From assembly GCA_007258455.2 (NCBI GenBank), contig VDFB02139063.1, positions 186,001-250,000 on the forward strand: DNA of 64,000 nt. The letters run 5' to 3'. The first letter of the stretch is position 1. Each line of letters begins with the position of its first letter. The stretch comes from Sequoia sempervirens (lineage: Eukaryota > Streptophyta > Pinopsida > Cupressales > Cupressaceae). The notes beneath the pieces were generated by a model. It did not search any database and was not told where the DNA came from. It worked only from the letters and a program-made list of their open reading frames with translations. This document shows, in pieces, positions 32,471 to 43,270 of this stretch. The translations under genes and the position numbers were made by a program.

Positions 32471-32761
32471 AATATTTTCAAATTCTATTTCATCTTCACT
32501 TGAATTAACATTTAATGGTGGAGAAGAAGCCTTAACTTGAGTATTTACCATACCTTGTCTTCTTTTCCTATGAATTTCTCTATCTTTTGTTCTATATGCT
32601 TCAATTTGATTTTCTGTTAGTTTTCTCTTTCCTTTTCTCTTACGATGACTACTGCTCCCCATTGCACAAACGAAAAATAGCACACAAATGATTGTAAAGA
32701 TTAAAAATGTGTAAAAGAATCTCCCAAAAGCTGAAATTTGTCTAATATAGACAAAAATCAT
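32444..32761 (-). CDS. Hypothetical small basic protein
   Basis: 105 codons from Met 32761, or about 72 from an internal Met (MGSSSHRKRKGKRK, near 32662), which looks the more natural start. The N-terminus is strongly basic (KRKGKRKLTENQ, RTKDREIHRKRRQ), the C-terminus acidic (SSEDEIEFENIEHH). One base out of frame, the downstream simple repeat would extend it with an IENEN-rich tail. I do not recognise a family. The RTKDREIHRKRR stretch vaguely recalls N-termini of some transposon proteins, but that is a guess. It has no paired element. Confidence 0.3.
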   Translation of the reverse strand: MIFVYIRQISAFGRFFYTFLIFTIICVLFFVCAMGSSSHRKRKGKRKLTENQIEAYRTKDREIHRKRRQGMVNTQVKASSPPLNVNSSEDEIEFENIEHHIEIKK

Positions 32762-33196
32762 AGGATTTTAGCAACAAAAAGAATGTGGGGACCATTGGAA
32801 TGCTCAAAACGGTCCCCTTTTTGTTTTTAATATAATTCACTAAATGGATATTTGTTTGAAATAGATATTCATTATGTTTTGCACAATTCTAAACCTTTAA
32901 AAAATGAAACAGATATCTGTTATAAACAAATATATGTTTCCTTTAGTTTATTAAAAACTAAACTTCATGAAATGATTTATGAATTATTAATAGCATAATA
33001 ATAATAATATATTATGTTATGATATATTTTATATTATCTATTAAATATTTTATATATTATGATATATATATTTATTATATATTAATATATTTAATTAACA
33101 TATTATATATTTATATAATATATATATTCTATATTAATATTATTATTATTAAGGTATATATTATATATATTATAAATTATATTATATATTAATATG
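32762..33196. repeat. AT-rich tract left of the CT block
   Basis: From about 33000 the sequence is almost pure TA and ATT microsatellite. Before it, at 32841-32875, lies GGATATTTGTTTGAAATAGA, with a related copy at about 35187 on the far side of the CT block. Confidence 0.75.
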
Positions 33197-34905
33197 TCTC
33201 TCAGGTCTCTCCCACTCCCTCTCTCCCTCTCTCCCTCCTCTCTCTCAGGTCTCTCTCTCTCCATCTCTCTCTCTCTCTCTATATTTCTCTCTCTAGGCTC
33301 TTAAGTATCTTTCCCTCTTAATTATCTCTCCCTCAAGTCTCTCCCACTCCCTCTCTCTCCCACTCCCTCCCTCTCTCTGTCTCTCTGTGTCTGTGTCTGT
33401 CTGTCTGTCTGTCTGTCTCTCCCTCCCTCCCTCTCTCTCTATCTCTCTCAAGTCTCTCTCTCTGGTCTCTCTCACTCTCCATCTCCCTCTCAGGTATTTC
33501 TCATTCTCTCTCTCTCTCTCTCTCTTAGGTCTATCTCCCTCTTAAGTCTCTCTCTCTTAGGTCTCTCCCATTCCCTCTCTCCCTCTCTCCCTCAAGTCTC
33601 TCCTCTCTTTCTTTTTCTTAGGTCTCTCCCACTCTCTCTCTCCCTCTCTCCCTCTCTCCCAGGTCTCTTTGTCTCTCTCTGGTCTATCTCACTCTCCATC
33701 TCCTTGTCAGATTTTTCTCATTCTCATTCTCTCTCTCTCTCTCCCTCTCCTCTCAAGTCTCTCTCTGGTCTCACTCTCTCCCTCCCTCTTAACTCTCTCT
33801 TTCTCTCCCATATCTCTCCCACTCTCCATCTCCCTCTTAGGTCTCTCTCTCTCCATCTTCATCTTAGGTATCTCTCTTTCTCTCTCTCTCAGACACATGT
33901 ACATACACTCTCCATCTCCTTCTCAACTCTCTCTCATACTCTCCATCTCCCTCTCAGCTCTCTCTCTCTCTCTCTCTCTCCCTCTCAAGTCTCTCCCCTC
34001 TCTCTCCCTCTTTTCATCCCTCTATCCCTCCCACCCTCTCTCTCTTAGGCCTCTCACTCCCTCTATCCCTCCCACCCTACCTAGACAACTCTCTCTCAAT
34101 CCCTCTCTCTCCCTCTTAGGTCTCTCCTGTTGGCCCACAATTGCCGTTGCACCAAAAGATCAACTTGTTAATTCCCAATACAACTGCCACAGTTAACGAA
34201 TTCACGAGAGGCAGTTAGTCCATTTCATGAATCTCGAGGGGAGCGCTGACCATTTGCCAACAAACTCCCCCCTTAGCATTGCCCAAGGGGATTTGAACCT
34301 GGCACCTTTGGCTTTGATACCAATTTTTGGCCCACAATTATCGTTGCACCAAAAGATCAACCTGTTAATTCCCTATATGACTTCCAGAGTTAACGGATCC
34401 ACGGGAGGTGGTTAGTCCATGTCATGAATCCTGAGGGGAGTGCTGAACATCTGCCAACATCTCCCTCCATCTATCCCTCCCACCCCTTTGTCTCTTAGAT
34501 ATCTCCCTTGGGAACCCTACCTAGATAAATCTCTCTCTCTCTCTCTCAGCTCTCTCTCACTTGCTCTCTCTCTCTCTCTCTATCAAGTATCTCTCCCTCT
34601 CCATCTCCCTCTCAGGTTTCTCTCTTTGTCCCTCTCTCACTCTCCATCTTCCTCTCAGGTCATTCTCATTCCCTCTATCCTTCTCGATTCTCTATATCTT
34701 TATCTCTCTCTCTCTCTCAAGTGTCTCTCACTCTCCATCTCCCCCCTCTCTCTCTTCCCCTCTCAGGTCTCTTTCTCTCTCTCTCTCTTAGGTCTCTCCC
34801 ATTCCCTCTCTCTCTTAGTTCTCTCCCTCCCTCTATCCCTCCCAAACCCTTCTCTCTCTTGGGACTCTCCCTCCCTCTATCTCTCATAACCCCTCTCTCT
34901 ATCTC
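33197..34905. repeat. 1.7-kb polypyrimidine (CT) tract
   Basis: Nearly all C/T on the plus strand, built from CTCT and CCCT runs with a recurring AGGTCTCTC and CACTCTCCATCTCCCTCTC motif, so it is a complex minisatellite more than a plain dinucleotide. A non-pyrimidine island (34129-34460) interrupts it. The Ser/Leu-rich and Arg/Glu-rich open frames on both strands are repeat artefacts. Confidence 0.92.
34129..34460 (-). repeat. Two-copy tRNA-like repeat island in the CT tract
   Basis: Two copies of about 135 bases, each starting TTGGCCCACAATT and ending TGCCAAC, at 34129-34260 and 34327-34460. Between them on the minus strand is TGGTATCAAAGCC followed by a perfect B box GGTTCAAATCC (reverse of 34289-34299). 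This suggests a tRNA- or SINE-derived sequence, but A-box to B-box spacing is too short for a clean call. Confidence 0.55.
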
Positions 34906-35170
34906 ACTATATATATTATAATGTAGTATATAATATATACTATGTATTAAATATATTATATTATATAATATATACTACATAATATTAATATAATATAATA
35001 TTTAATATACTATATATACTATATATAATATAATATAATATAATAATATATAATTTATAATATAATATATAATGTAATATAATATATAATACATAATATA
35101 TAATATATAATATATTACTATATATTACTATATTAGTATAGATTAATATACTAAATATTATGTATTATAA
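34906..35170. repeat. AT-rich tract right of the CT block
   Basis: TATAATATA-type microsatellite, a mirror of the tract at 33000-33196 on the other side of the CT block. Confidence 0.85.
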
Positions 35171-36659
35171 ATAATAGAGGTAATGGATATCCGTTTAACA
35201 TAGATATCTGTTACAAATGGATATCTATTTTTTCTAAAAAAATTAGTAGGCTTGGGATTTGGCTCAAGATTTGGTTTGGGATTGCCAAACCTAGAAAGTC
35301 AACTAAAAAAATGTGTTTACAAAATTTCCTTAGTTTTTTGAAGTTTGCGGTTGATGAATTTTTTTGGTTTGAATTTGATGAAATGAAAGGGTTTATTGAA
35401 AAAAAAAGAAGCTTTCTACCAATATAAGATATACCTTAGTTTGAATTTAAAAGATAATTATTATTGATTTTCTAAAGACATTATGATTAAAGTCTTGATT
35501 GATAAGCTGATTGAAAAACTTCTATATAATTTTCAAACTATTTCACATTTTTTGAATCTAAAAGATGCGTCACATTCTATGCTTCACATACTATAGGATA
35601 AAAAAATAAAATTGAGTTTCATAATTTTTTGACCAAGTTATGGTGGTCAAACAAACATGTTCTAATAAAAAAATCATAACTAATTATTTACATGCAAAAA
35701 AATATGACATATCCAGAAATGTGTCCTCTACATATATTGAAAGTTTCAAAAAAAAAATTACTTTTTTCTTGCACTTAGGATGGTCAGACACACACCTACT
35801 TCTTATCTTTTTCCTGAAAATTTAGTACTATTGCATTAAAATTTTAAATTTTCACAAAATAGATTTACTTTTTTCCAAAAAAGGACTAGTAGCCTAAAAA
35901 CTACATTCAATTTGCTACAAATTTTGTTCTTACATATTTTTCAAATTATGTTAATAGCCAATTCAATTTTTTATGTCAAGTTGCCCAACTTTATTTTTCT
36001 AAATTTTCATTGCCACTTAGGGGCCTAGTTTGGACCCCCATGATCCTGCATTGATCCACAATAAAGCTCGTGGTGAAACTCCTCACAAGATCCTAGATTA
36101 GTCCTAAATCTATCGCCACCATCTTCAAATCCAAAGAAGAATGAATGCTAGCGAGAGCAAGAAAATTAGAATTTTTATCAAACTACAGAATGGGAAGGCA
36201 TAAGGAATTATTTTCCCAAGATAAACAATCCCAATAGATCTTCATACCTTGCCCAATTAAGAAGATTGAATCTTCCCACGTACGAGTAGTATTTTCCAAG
36301 AAGCTCAGGCTGACGAAGCAAGCTCAGAGAGTGGTAGAGTACATCGAGGCTAGGAAATTAGCCATCATGAACCCAAATTTCATTATTATAAGGTCATAAT
36401 TAAACATTAGTTTGGAAAGGTATGAAATCATATCAGTCGCCCACCCATTCGAACTATTTAAAAGATCATTAATAACATGATAAGCCTCGTGCACATGACT
36501 TGTAACCATACTGATCCAAGTTTAAGCCTAGTTAGGCAAAAGGTACAAGTCAAATCACATACTAGTCATCCATAGGTTCTTGTCCATCTCATCATTATTA
36601 TTCCACCATGTAACTTATCGAGACTATTGGTAATTGGAAGAATAATCTAGCCAAAGCAA
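35171..36659. other. No gene seen
   Basis: 1.5 kb without recognisable coding or repeat motifs apart from the GGATATC-rich patch at 35187-35225. Frames at 35640 and 36324 are too weak to support. Confidence 0.5.
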
Positions 36660-37250
36660 GAGGTGTCAACACTCATCATTAATGGTAATTTTTTTTTTAT
36701 CATCAGGGATCAATCCTTGCACATTTGTGGGAAGGGCCTCTAGATTCCTCCAACATCTTGAAGAGTTCCAAGAAGAACCAATATTGGACAAAGAGTCAAC
36801 AACTTTATTGCCTTCTCTAAAAATGTGAGTAAGTTTATTTCTTTCAAATTTGGTGAGAATGATCTGAATATCAACCATAATATTCCTAACATTCCATCCT
36901 TGAAAGGTTTTATTAGTGATGGCATCAATCATAGATTTGGAGTCCCCCTCAATATGCAAAGAATTTAACCCAATAGAGACAACAAATTTAACCCCACTAA
37001 GCAAATCCCATGCCTTTACTATCATAGAATATGGAATCCCTATTCCACCAACATAACTAGCAAGCATTCTACCATTTGGATCTATGATGATTCCACCAAT
37101 GCTAGTAGAGCTAGGATTTCCCTTAGCAATACCATCAAAATTGAGTTTATGCCAACCATGCGAGGGGGCTTCAACTTTGTATTCAACCTAGCCAAATCTT
37201 TTGATAGATAAGGTTTTAATTAGAGTGTCAACATGGAAAGGTAGACAACT
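36660..37250 (-). pseudogene. LINE RNase H remnant
   Basis: 133-codon block (36666-37067) with LHIEGDSKSMIDAI (third RNase H carboxylate), LTHIFREGNKVVDSL (last motif) and WNVRNIMVDIQ. Just upstream on the same strand, in a shifted frame near 37080-37150, are KLNFDG-like and GNPSS-like pieces of the first motif. It is the C-terminal RNase H (RVT_3) of a plant L1-type LINE, broken by a frameshift. It is oriented against the LINE that starts at 37322. Confidence 0.75.
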
Positions 37251-37321
37251 TTCTTGGGCTGATAGAATAATCATGTTGAAAGCAACCATATCTGATATAC
37301 CCTTCTACTTGATGTCTTGTT

Positions 37322-38065
37322 TAGCCCTTTCTAGTTGGTGAATTAGAAGCTAAAAAATTGATGAGGAAGTTTTTTTGGAAAGGATCTTTAGAAAAGGATA
37401 AAATGTCTCTCATATCATGGGATAAGATTTGTAAACCCAAGGAGGAAGGAGGGGTGGGTTTGAGAATACAACTTTCATAGAACAAATCTCTTGGGGCTAA
37501 ACTTGCATGGAAGATTTTTGATAAACCTCAATTAAAGTGGGTTAAAATATTACAAAACAAGTACTTGGATAATATAGAGACCTCTAGAATACTCACAACA
37601 AAGATTATCCCTCAAGGCTCAATAATATGAAACTTCCTCTCCAATTGTAGATCGATCATCACTAATCCTCTCAAATGGGACATCCATGCTAGGTAAAAAA
37701 CCTTAGTTTTGGAGGATTCTTGGGGTGGTTACCCTCCCCTTGAAAAACTAGAGGAATTGAATAAAATTAAAAGAGTTATGATTTATAATTGGGAAAGTAA
37801 GGGACTACTTGATGGAAGTCCCCAATAGTGGGATTACTAGGTGGAAATGGAAGAAGATAGTCAACATGGATATCTCAATCCATGAGCTAAGGGTCTTGGA
37901 AAATATTATAAAAGAAAAATGTATAGATTTGAAACAGGATAGGGATATCCTATTTTAGAATGGGGCTAAAATTGGATAATATAGTGCCAAAGATGGATAT
38001 AGGTTGATAGACAAAAATGTAGGGGAAATGAAGATCCCTATTCATCTATGTTGGAATAAACTTCG
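37322..38065 (+). pseudogene. LINE ORF2 middle part, split by Copia-B
   Basis: Plus-strand LINE remnant. Translation gives KLMRKFFWKG, ISWDKICKPKEEGGVGLR, SLGAKLAWKI, KWVKILQNKYL and SIIWNFLSNCRSII, the RT thumb-to-linker region, with several stops. It ends WNKLR at 38065. The reading resumes beyond Copia-B at 49840 with LPPKVWTFVW, so Copia-B inserted here. This half has no partner near copy 1 because it would lie left of the window. Confidence 0.82.
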
Positions 38066-38858
38066 TGTTGAAGAACAAGGTGAAGGAAAGATACAATATA
38101 AAATTATGCAAGTGAATTCAGATCTGAAAATTAGATTACCAAATAAAAAATAAACATGTGATTGCAACATACATCACAATATAGAAATCAACAAAAAAAA
38201 TGTAACACCAAATTTACATGGAGAAACCCTTTCAGGAAAAACTCCACTCGAGAAAAGAGGACAACTATATTATTAATCTTCCAATGAGAGTACACAATAA
38301 TAAACTTCACTAATGATCTCTGATCAACTCGAAAGCACCATGTTACCTACAAGAACTCATTATGAAACTACCATCCCATGGCTTCAATTTATAGAAATTG
38401 TGGGAGGTAAAACCACAAATGGTAAACTAAAACAAGAGGCACAAAACCACCTACAATAACCCACACCCCTCTTCATGGACAAAAAAAAGACATAATAAAA
38501 TATTAATTGGAAATTCAAGACTCCCACATGGTTTCCTAACCCATAGCCTATCCAACTCCTTTCTTTTCGGATGCTCGGGCTACTTTTCCACTTTAGGAAC
38601 ACCAACAAACACTTTTTCTTCTCCAATCTTGGATCCCCACTCCAAAACCTTTTATATTCCATTTTTGATGCCTAGGAAAGATTCCTTATCCATATTTGAT
38701 GTGTAAACCACCTAAATTAAATCCTTTCTTTAAAATATAATTACAACATATGCCAAAATTTAATATTTTTCTCACATGTCCCCTAGAACACATTCCAAGG
38801 AATGTGGAGACATACAAATTACATAGGATTACATGGTTAATGTCACCTTATCCTAACA
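38066..38858 (-). repeat. Copia-B 3' LTR
   Basis: 793-bp LTR, TGTTGAAG...CTAACA on the plus strand. Inside it, the minus-strand sequence AAGTGGATAA directly precedes TGTTAGG, a typical Copia polypurine-tract position. It contains a degenerate frame (38384-38662) that is not a gene. Confidence 0.9.
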
Positions 38859-38879
38859 TTATCCACTTGAAATTATACA

Positions 38880-39420
38880 TTGTAATTAAATTCAAGAGAT
38901 ACAAAACATAAAATCAAGTATAGTGTTCAAGGCCCATGGCCTTCCTACACCAAGAGAAATTAACCGTGGTCACTGGCTTCGTGAGAGAATCTGTAACATT
39001 ATCCAAAGTGTCAACCTTTTATCTCAAGACCTTACCATTCTCAACCATCTCTCACACAAAGTGATACCGAACATCAACATGCTTAGTACGAGCATGATAC
39101 ATAAGATTTCTAGTCAAACAAATAGCATTCTAACTATCACATCCAATCCTCATTATCCTACAATCAAAACCAATACCATTACCAAGCCTCTATAAACATA
39201 CTACCTCCTTAGAAGCATGTGTAGCAGCCATATAATCTGCTTAGGTGGTGGAAAAAATAATTGTGGGCTGTCTCTTACTCATCCAACTCACTGCACCTCC
39301 AAACAAAGTAAATACATAGCCACTGGTGGACCTTTGACTATCCAAGTCACCTACCCAATCGACATCAAAAACCACTTGTATGTCTAATGACTTGAAAACA
39401 TCATCAATACCATGATAAAT
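38880..39420 (-). pseudogene. Copia-B RNase H C-terminal half
   Basis: The frame at 39241-39420 gives FDVDWVGDLDSQRSTSGYVF and GGAVSWMSKRQP, the DADWAGD...RRSTSGY signature of Copia RNase H with substitutions. It continues to 38900 in the same strand with ADYMAATHASKE, CDSQNAICLTRN, HARTKHVDVRYHFVREM and DNVTDSLTKP, the full standard C-terminus. Stops include a TAA inside the T(E)AEYMA motif. The N-terminal half lies at 45784 onward, beyond the Gypsy insertion. Confidence 0.88.
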
Positions 39421-40216
39421 TGATGCAAGAGCATCCCTGGTTGTAAAGCAATCCCGTGTCAATCAAAAACAACTCTTTTCTTGCATTGCATTTAGTATCA
39501 GTTTCAATATTTCATTCTGCATTTTATCGCATCATTGTTTCTTAGCTCATGGAGTAGGATATAGCATCTACACATCAACATCTATCACATATCCTGAATT
39601 CACATCATTTGGATTTGTCTATCGAAATTTATCACTCTCAAAATTTTATTGTATTTTCTAGTCAAGAGCATTAGGGCCGACCTAGTCCAAAATCCTTAGT
39701 GTGGACCTATTCTAGATCATACAAAGATTATTGGGACATCATACAAATATCTTGGGTTCATTGGGACCTATCCTGGAGATTCACAAGTTATTTATTTTTG
39801 GGTGGAGTTATCTTTTCATATCTTGAGGCCGAAATTCATGTATGCTCATTCATTGGGTTTATGAACCCCTATGGTTGATGTGGACCTTTATTGGAGCTTG
39901 AGAAGCATATTTATAAGCATTTGTAGCTCATAGGAAGTCAGTAGTTTTAGAAGTAAGATTTAGACTCAAGATATTTTGCATAAACTCATCAGGGCCATGT
40001 AATAAGGCTTGCTGGGTAGTTGTAGTGTTGAATGCCCTTGTGGTAGGCCTATAAGCCCTGGATATTTTCCCATGAGGCATGTATTGCATGTGAGATTATC
40101 AATTCAATAAAGTTTCATGTTTGCATATCAATTTCTTGTGTTACTTTTGTTGTGTTGACTCATTGCTGCATGGTTTGGACTATTCCTTCTGGAACCCTCC
40201 TACTATGAATGCACCA
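39421..40216 (+). repeat. Gypsy 5' LTR
   Basis: 796 bp, TGATGCA...GCACCA. It has a plausible poly(A) signal region near its end (AATTCAATAAAGTTTCATG at about 40101). The same sequence family forms the first 185 bases of the window. Confidence 0.88.
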
Positions 40217-40218
40217 AG

Positions 40219-40233
40219 TGGTATCAAAGTGAG
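40219..40233 (+). other. Gypsy primer binding site
   Basis: TGGTATCAAAGTGAG two bases after the LTR, resembling the initiator-Met tRNA primer site TGGTATCAGAGC. This fixes plus orientation. Confidence 0.8.
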
Positions 40234-40392
40234 TCTATGAGTCATAAAGGCATTCCTTGAGGTGAACAAATCATCAACCTGAGGCAACTTACATTTTTTT
40301 AAAACTGATTTTCAATTGTAAGGTAGTTGAAACCCTTATAGCCAGATTGCCGAACTAAGGTAGTTGCACCAATTAGAGGGGAGATATGCCCC

Positions 40393-41470
40393 CAAGGAGA
40401 GCACCTGCTATGGTGAGTATTGATAGAAGAATGGATGAGATGTTGGAAATGATGCACAAGATGTGAGTTAGATTAGATGTTATTGAAGAAGACCGAAGGT
40501 GAGGCCTAAACCCTAGGCAAAATGATGAAAGTGATGATGAAGTAGAACATGTTGCGAATCAAATTGAAGAAGCCCTAGGTGAGGAAGAAGAAGAATCAGA
40601 TCAGATGAATATTTTGAAAGTAATCTCAAATATTGGGAAAAGACCTAGAGTCAAAATTCAAAATTACACGAGAACTTTGAATCTTGAAGAATTGATTGAT
40701 TGGATAAACAAAATGGAGGAATACTTCGAATATGAAGAAATTAAAGATTTGGAAAGAGTTAGATTTGCAAAAATAAATTTGAAGGTTCATGATGCATTAT
40801 GGTGGAAAGAAGTCCAGTTGGATAGAAATAGAAGAGGCAAAGAAAGAATCATCAAATGGGATAGAATGGTGACAAAGTTAAAGAATCAATTCATACGAGC
40901 AAACAATGAACTTGAAATATTGAAAAGATTGTAGAACCTAAGATAAAAAGAGAGATATGTGGAGTATACTAAAGAATTATATAAGATGATAATTAGAACC
41001 ATTCATAGTGAATCAAGCAAAGAAAAGGTTGCAAGATACACCAATGGAATAAGAACAAACATCCAAGAAGAAATGAGTTTAGTGAAGATGAAATTAGTTG
41101 AAGAAGCATATCAATTTGCATTGAAGGTGGAAGAGAAGTTGAACAAGAAGTTTGAGTAGAGGAAGAGAAGTGCAAGAGGAAGATTCCAGAAGATTGGACC
41201 CCGATCCAGAGAAAGAAGACCTTATGCAGATAAAAAAAAGATGTAAAACCCTACCGAAGTGAAGAAAAGGATGCTAATTCATACTATAGAGGAAGAGAAG
41301 ATAGAAATTTCTGCTGCAATGACAAAGGAGGCCATAATTATTACCGTAATGATGGATACTAGAGAGATGAAGGAAGATCTAAGAGAAGACCATTCATAGG
41401 AACCTGTTTCAAGTGTGGAGGTGAAGGACATAGAGCATTTCGGTATCATCAAGGAAGTATTGGAAAGAAA
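40393..41470 (+). pseudogene. Gypsy gag with degenerate zinc knuckle
   Basis: Core at 40605-41159: TLNLEELIDWINKMEEYFEY, VRFAKINLKVHDALWWKEV, WDRMVTKLKNQFI and MSLVKMKLVEEAYQFALKVEEKL, the retrotransposon Gag pattern of plant chromoviruses. It is interrupted by TAG and TAA at 40932-40943 (expected Gln codons) and TAG at 41157. A zinc knuckle follows at about 41404: CFKCGGEGHRAFRY, with the last Cys replaced by Tyr. Gag forms the particle and binds RNA. Inactive here. Confidence 0.82.
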
Positions 41471-41497
41471 CCTAAGCATACTAGAAGAGTATCTTAT

Positions 41498-41900
41498 GTG
41501 GAGGAAGAACCTATTGGATCCCCTAATTTAGTTGGGAAACCTAAGAAAGGTGAATCATTGGTGATGAGGAGAGCTTTGATGCATGAAGAAGTGACTGAGG
41601 AACCACCACAAAGGAAGAGTCTATTTAGAACCAGATGTAAGTCCAAAGGAAAGGTATGCAAAGTTATCATTGATAGCGGTAGTACTAATAATCTAGTTTT
41701 AGAAGAGATGGTAACCAAGTTGAATTTGGAGAGATTGAAATACCCAAACCCTTATAGGATAACATAGATTCAAGATGATCATAAGATTTTGGTGAATGAG
41801 CAATGTTTGGTGAAATTTCGTATTGGATCATATAGGGATGAAGCTTTGTGTGATATTATTTCTATGGATGCATGCCATTTACTATTAGGAAGACCATGAC
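41498..41900 (+). pseudogene. Gypsy aspartic protease
   Basis: KVCKVIIDSGSTNNLVLEEMV carries the catalytic DSG. It then reads YPNPYRIT and a TAG where QIQD is expected (41765), then VNEQCLVKFRIG and DIISMDACHLLLGRP, the protease C-terminal flap and LLGRPW motif. The family cuts Gag-Pol. A stop makes this copy inactive. Confidence 0.82.
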
Positions 41901-42289
41901 AATATGATAAGAAATCTATTCATGATGGAAGAAGGAACACTTACACTATGACTTCAAATGGAAAGAAAATCAAGTTGATACTTTTAGAGGAGGAGGAGAA
42001 GACTGAAGTTTGTGGCACTACCAGATTATGTTTGGTAGATGGAAGGAAATTTCTTGATGGATTGAGGAATGAGAATATGTGTTTTGAATTAATTCCAAAG
42101 AAGAGCACTGGTCTGAAGATAGTGAACCCTATCACAAAGAATGAAGAAGTAGCAAAATTGTTGACAAAGTACAAAGATATCATGTCAAATAATGTACCCA
42201 AGGGATTGCCACCAATCTGGAGCATAAGTCATCATATAGATCTTATACCAGGAGCAAGTTTTCCAAACAAGGTAGACATAGAATGACAC

Positions 42290-43270
42290 TAATAGAGAAT
42301 TTAGAGTTGAACTGATAAATATAAGAGTTGTTGAGGAAAGGGTTGATCAAAGAAACTTTGAGCCCATGTGCAGTACCTTTTGTACTCTCACCTAAGAAAT
42401 ATGGAGAGTGGGGAATATGTACAAATTATAGAGCAATCAATAGGATCATTGTCAAGTATAGATTCCCATTGCTAAGGATAGATGACACTATGGAATTTTT
42501 GAGTGGAGCAAATTATTTCATAAAGATTGACCTAAAGAGTGGTTACAATTAGATCATAATCAAAGAGGGCGATGAATGGAAGATTGCATTTAAGATTGAT
42601 GAAGGATTGTATAAGTGGTTAGTGATTCCTTTTGGATTGACCAATACACCAAGCACTTTCATGAGATTTATGAATGAGGTACTGAAGAAATTCTTGGGTA
42701 AGTTTTTCATTGTTTACTTAGATGATATTTTGATTTTTAGTAAGACTAGAGCAGAGAATTTGTGGCACATCTGACAATTATTGTAGAGGTTGAGGGAAGA
42801 GAAGTTGTTGATTAGTGTCAAGAAGTGTAGCTTTATGAAGATAAAGTTAGTATATCTTGGATTTTTTAATTTCTGTTGAAGGATTGAAGATGGACCCTGA
42901 GAAAGTGAAAGCAATTATTGATTGGCCTACACCGGTAAACATTGGAGAGGTGAGATCATTCCATGGACTAGCTAGTTTCTACCAAAAGTTTATTAGAAGT
43001 TTTAGTAGTGTTTGTAACTCTATGACAGAGAAAATGAGAGGAGATAAGAAGGAATTTAAGTGGACATCTAGAGCACAAAGAAATTTTGAAATTTTGAAGC
43101 AAAAGGTGATAGAACAACCAATGTTGGCATTACTGGATTTTGACAAAGTATTTCAAGTTGATTGTGATGCAAGTGGAAATGAAATTGGAGCAGTGTTGAG
43201 TCAAGAAGGAAGACCTCTAGCCTATTTAAGTGAGAAGTTGAATGATGCCAGAAGAAGACATTCAATTTAA
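42290..43270 (+). pseudogene. Gypsy reverse transcriptase and RNase H start
   Basis: RT motifs in order: LLRKGLIKETLSPCAVP, GEWGICTNYRAIN (usually CVDYRALN), YFIKIDLKSGYN then TAG in place of Gln (42550), [18 protein letters not shown], and the catalytic [13 protein letters not shown] near 42715, intact. A one-base frameshift near 42860 precedes GLKMDPEKVKAIIDWP. RNase H begins VFQVDCDASGNEIGAVL and RPLAYLSEKL. Stops and the frameshift prevent function, though the active-site YLDD remains. Confidence 0.88.

Noticed and set aside
33293..34921. Many long Ser/Leu-rich and Arg/Glu-rich open frames
   Set aside because: They are translations of the CT tract. The absence of stops follows from base composition, and no motif is present.
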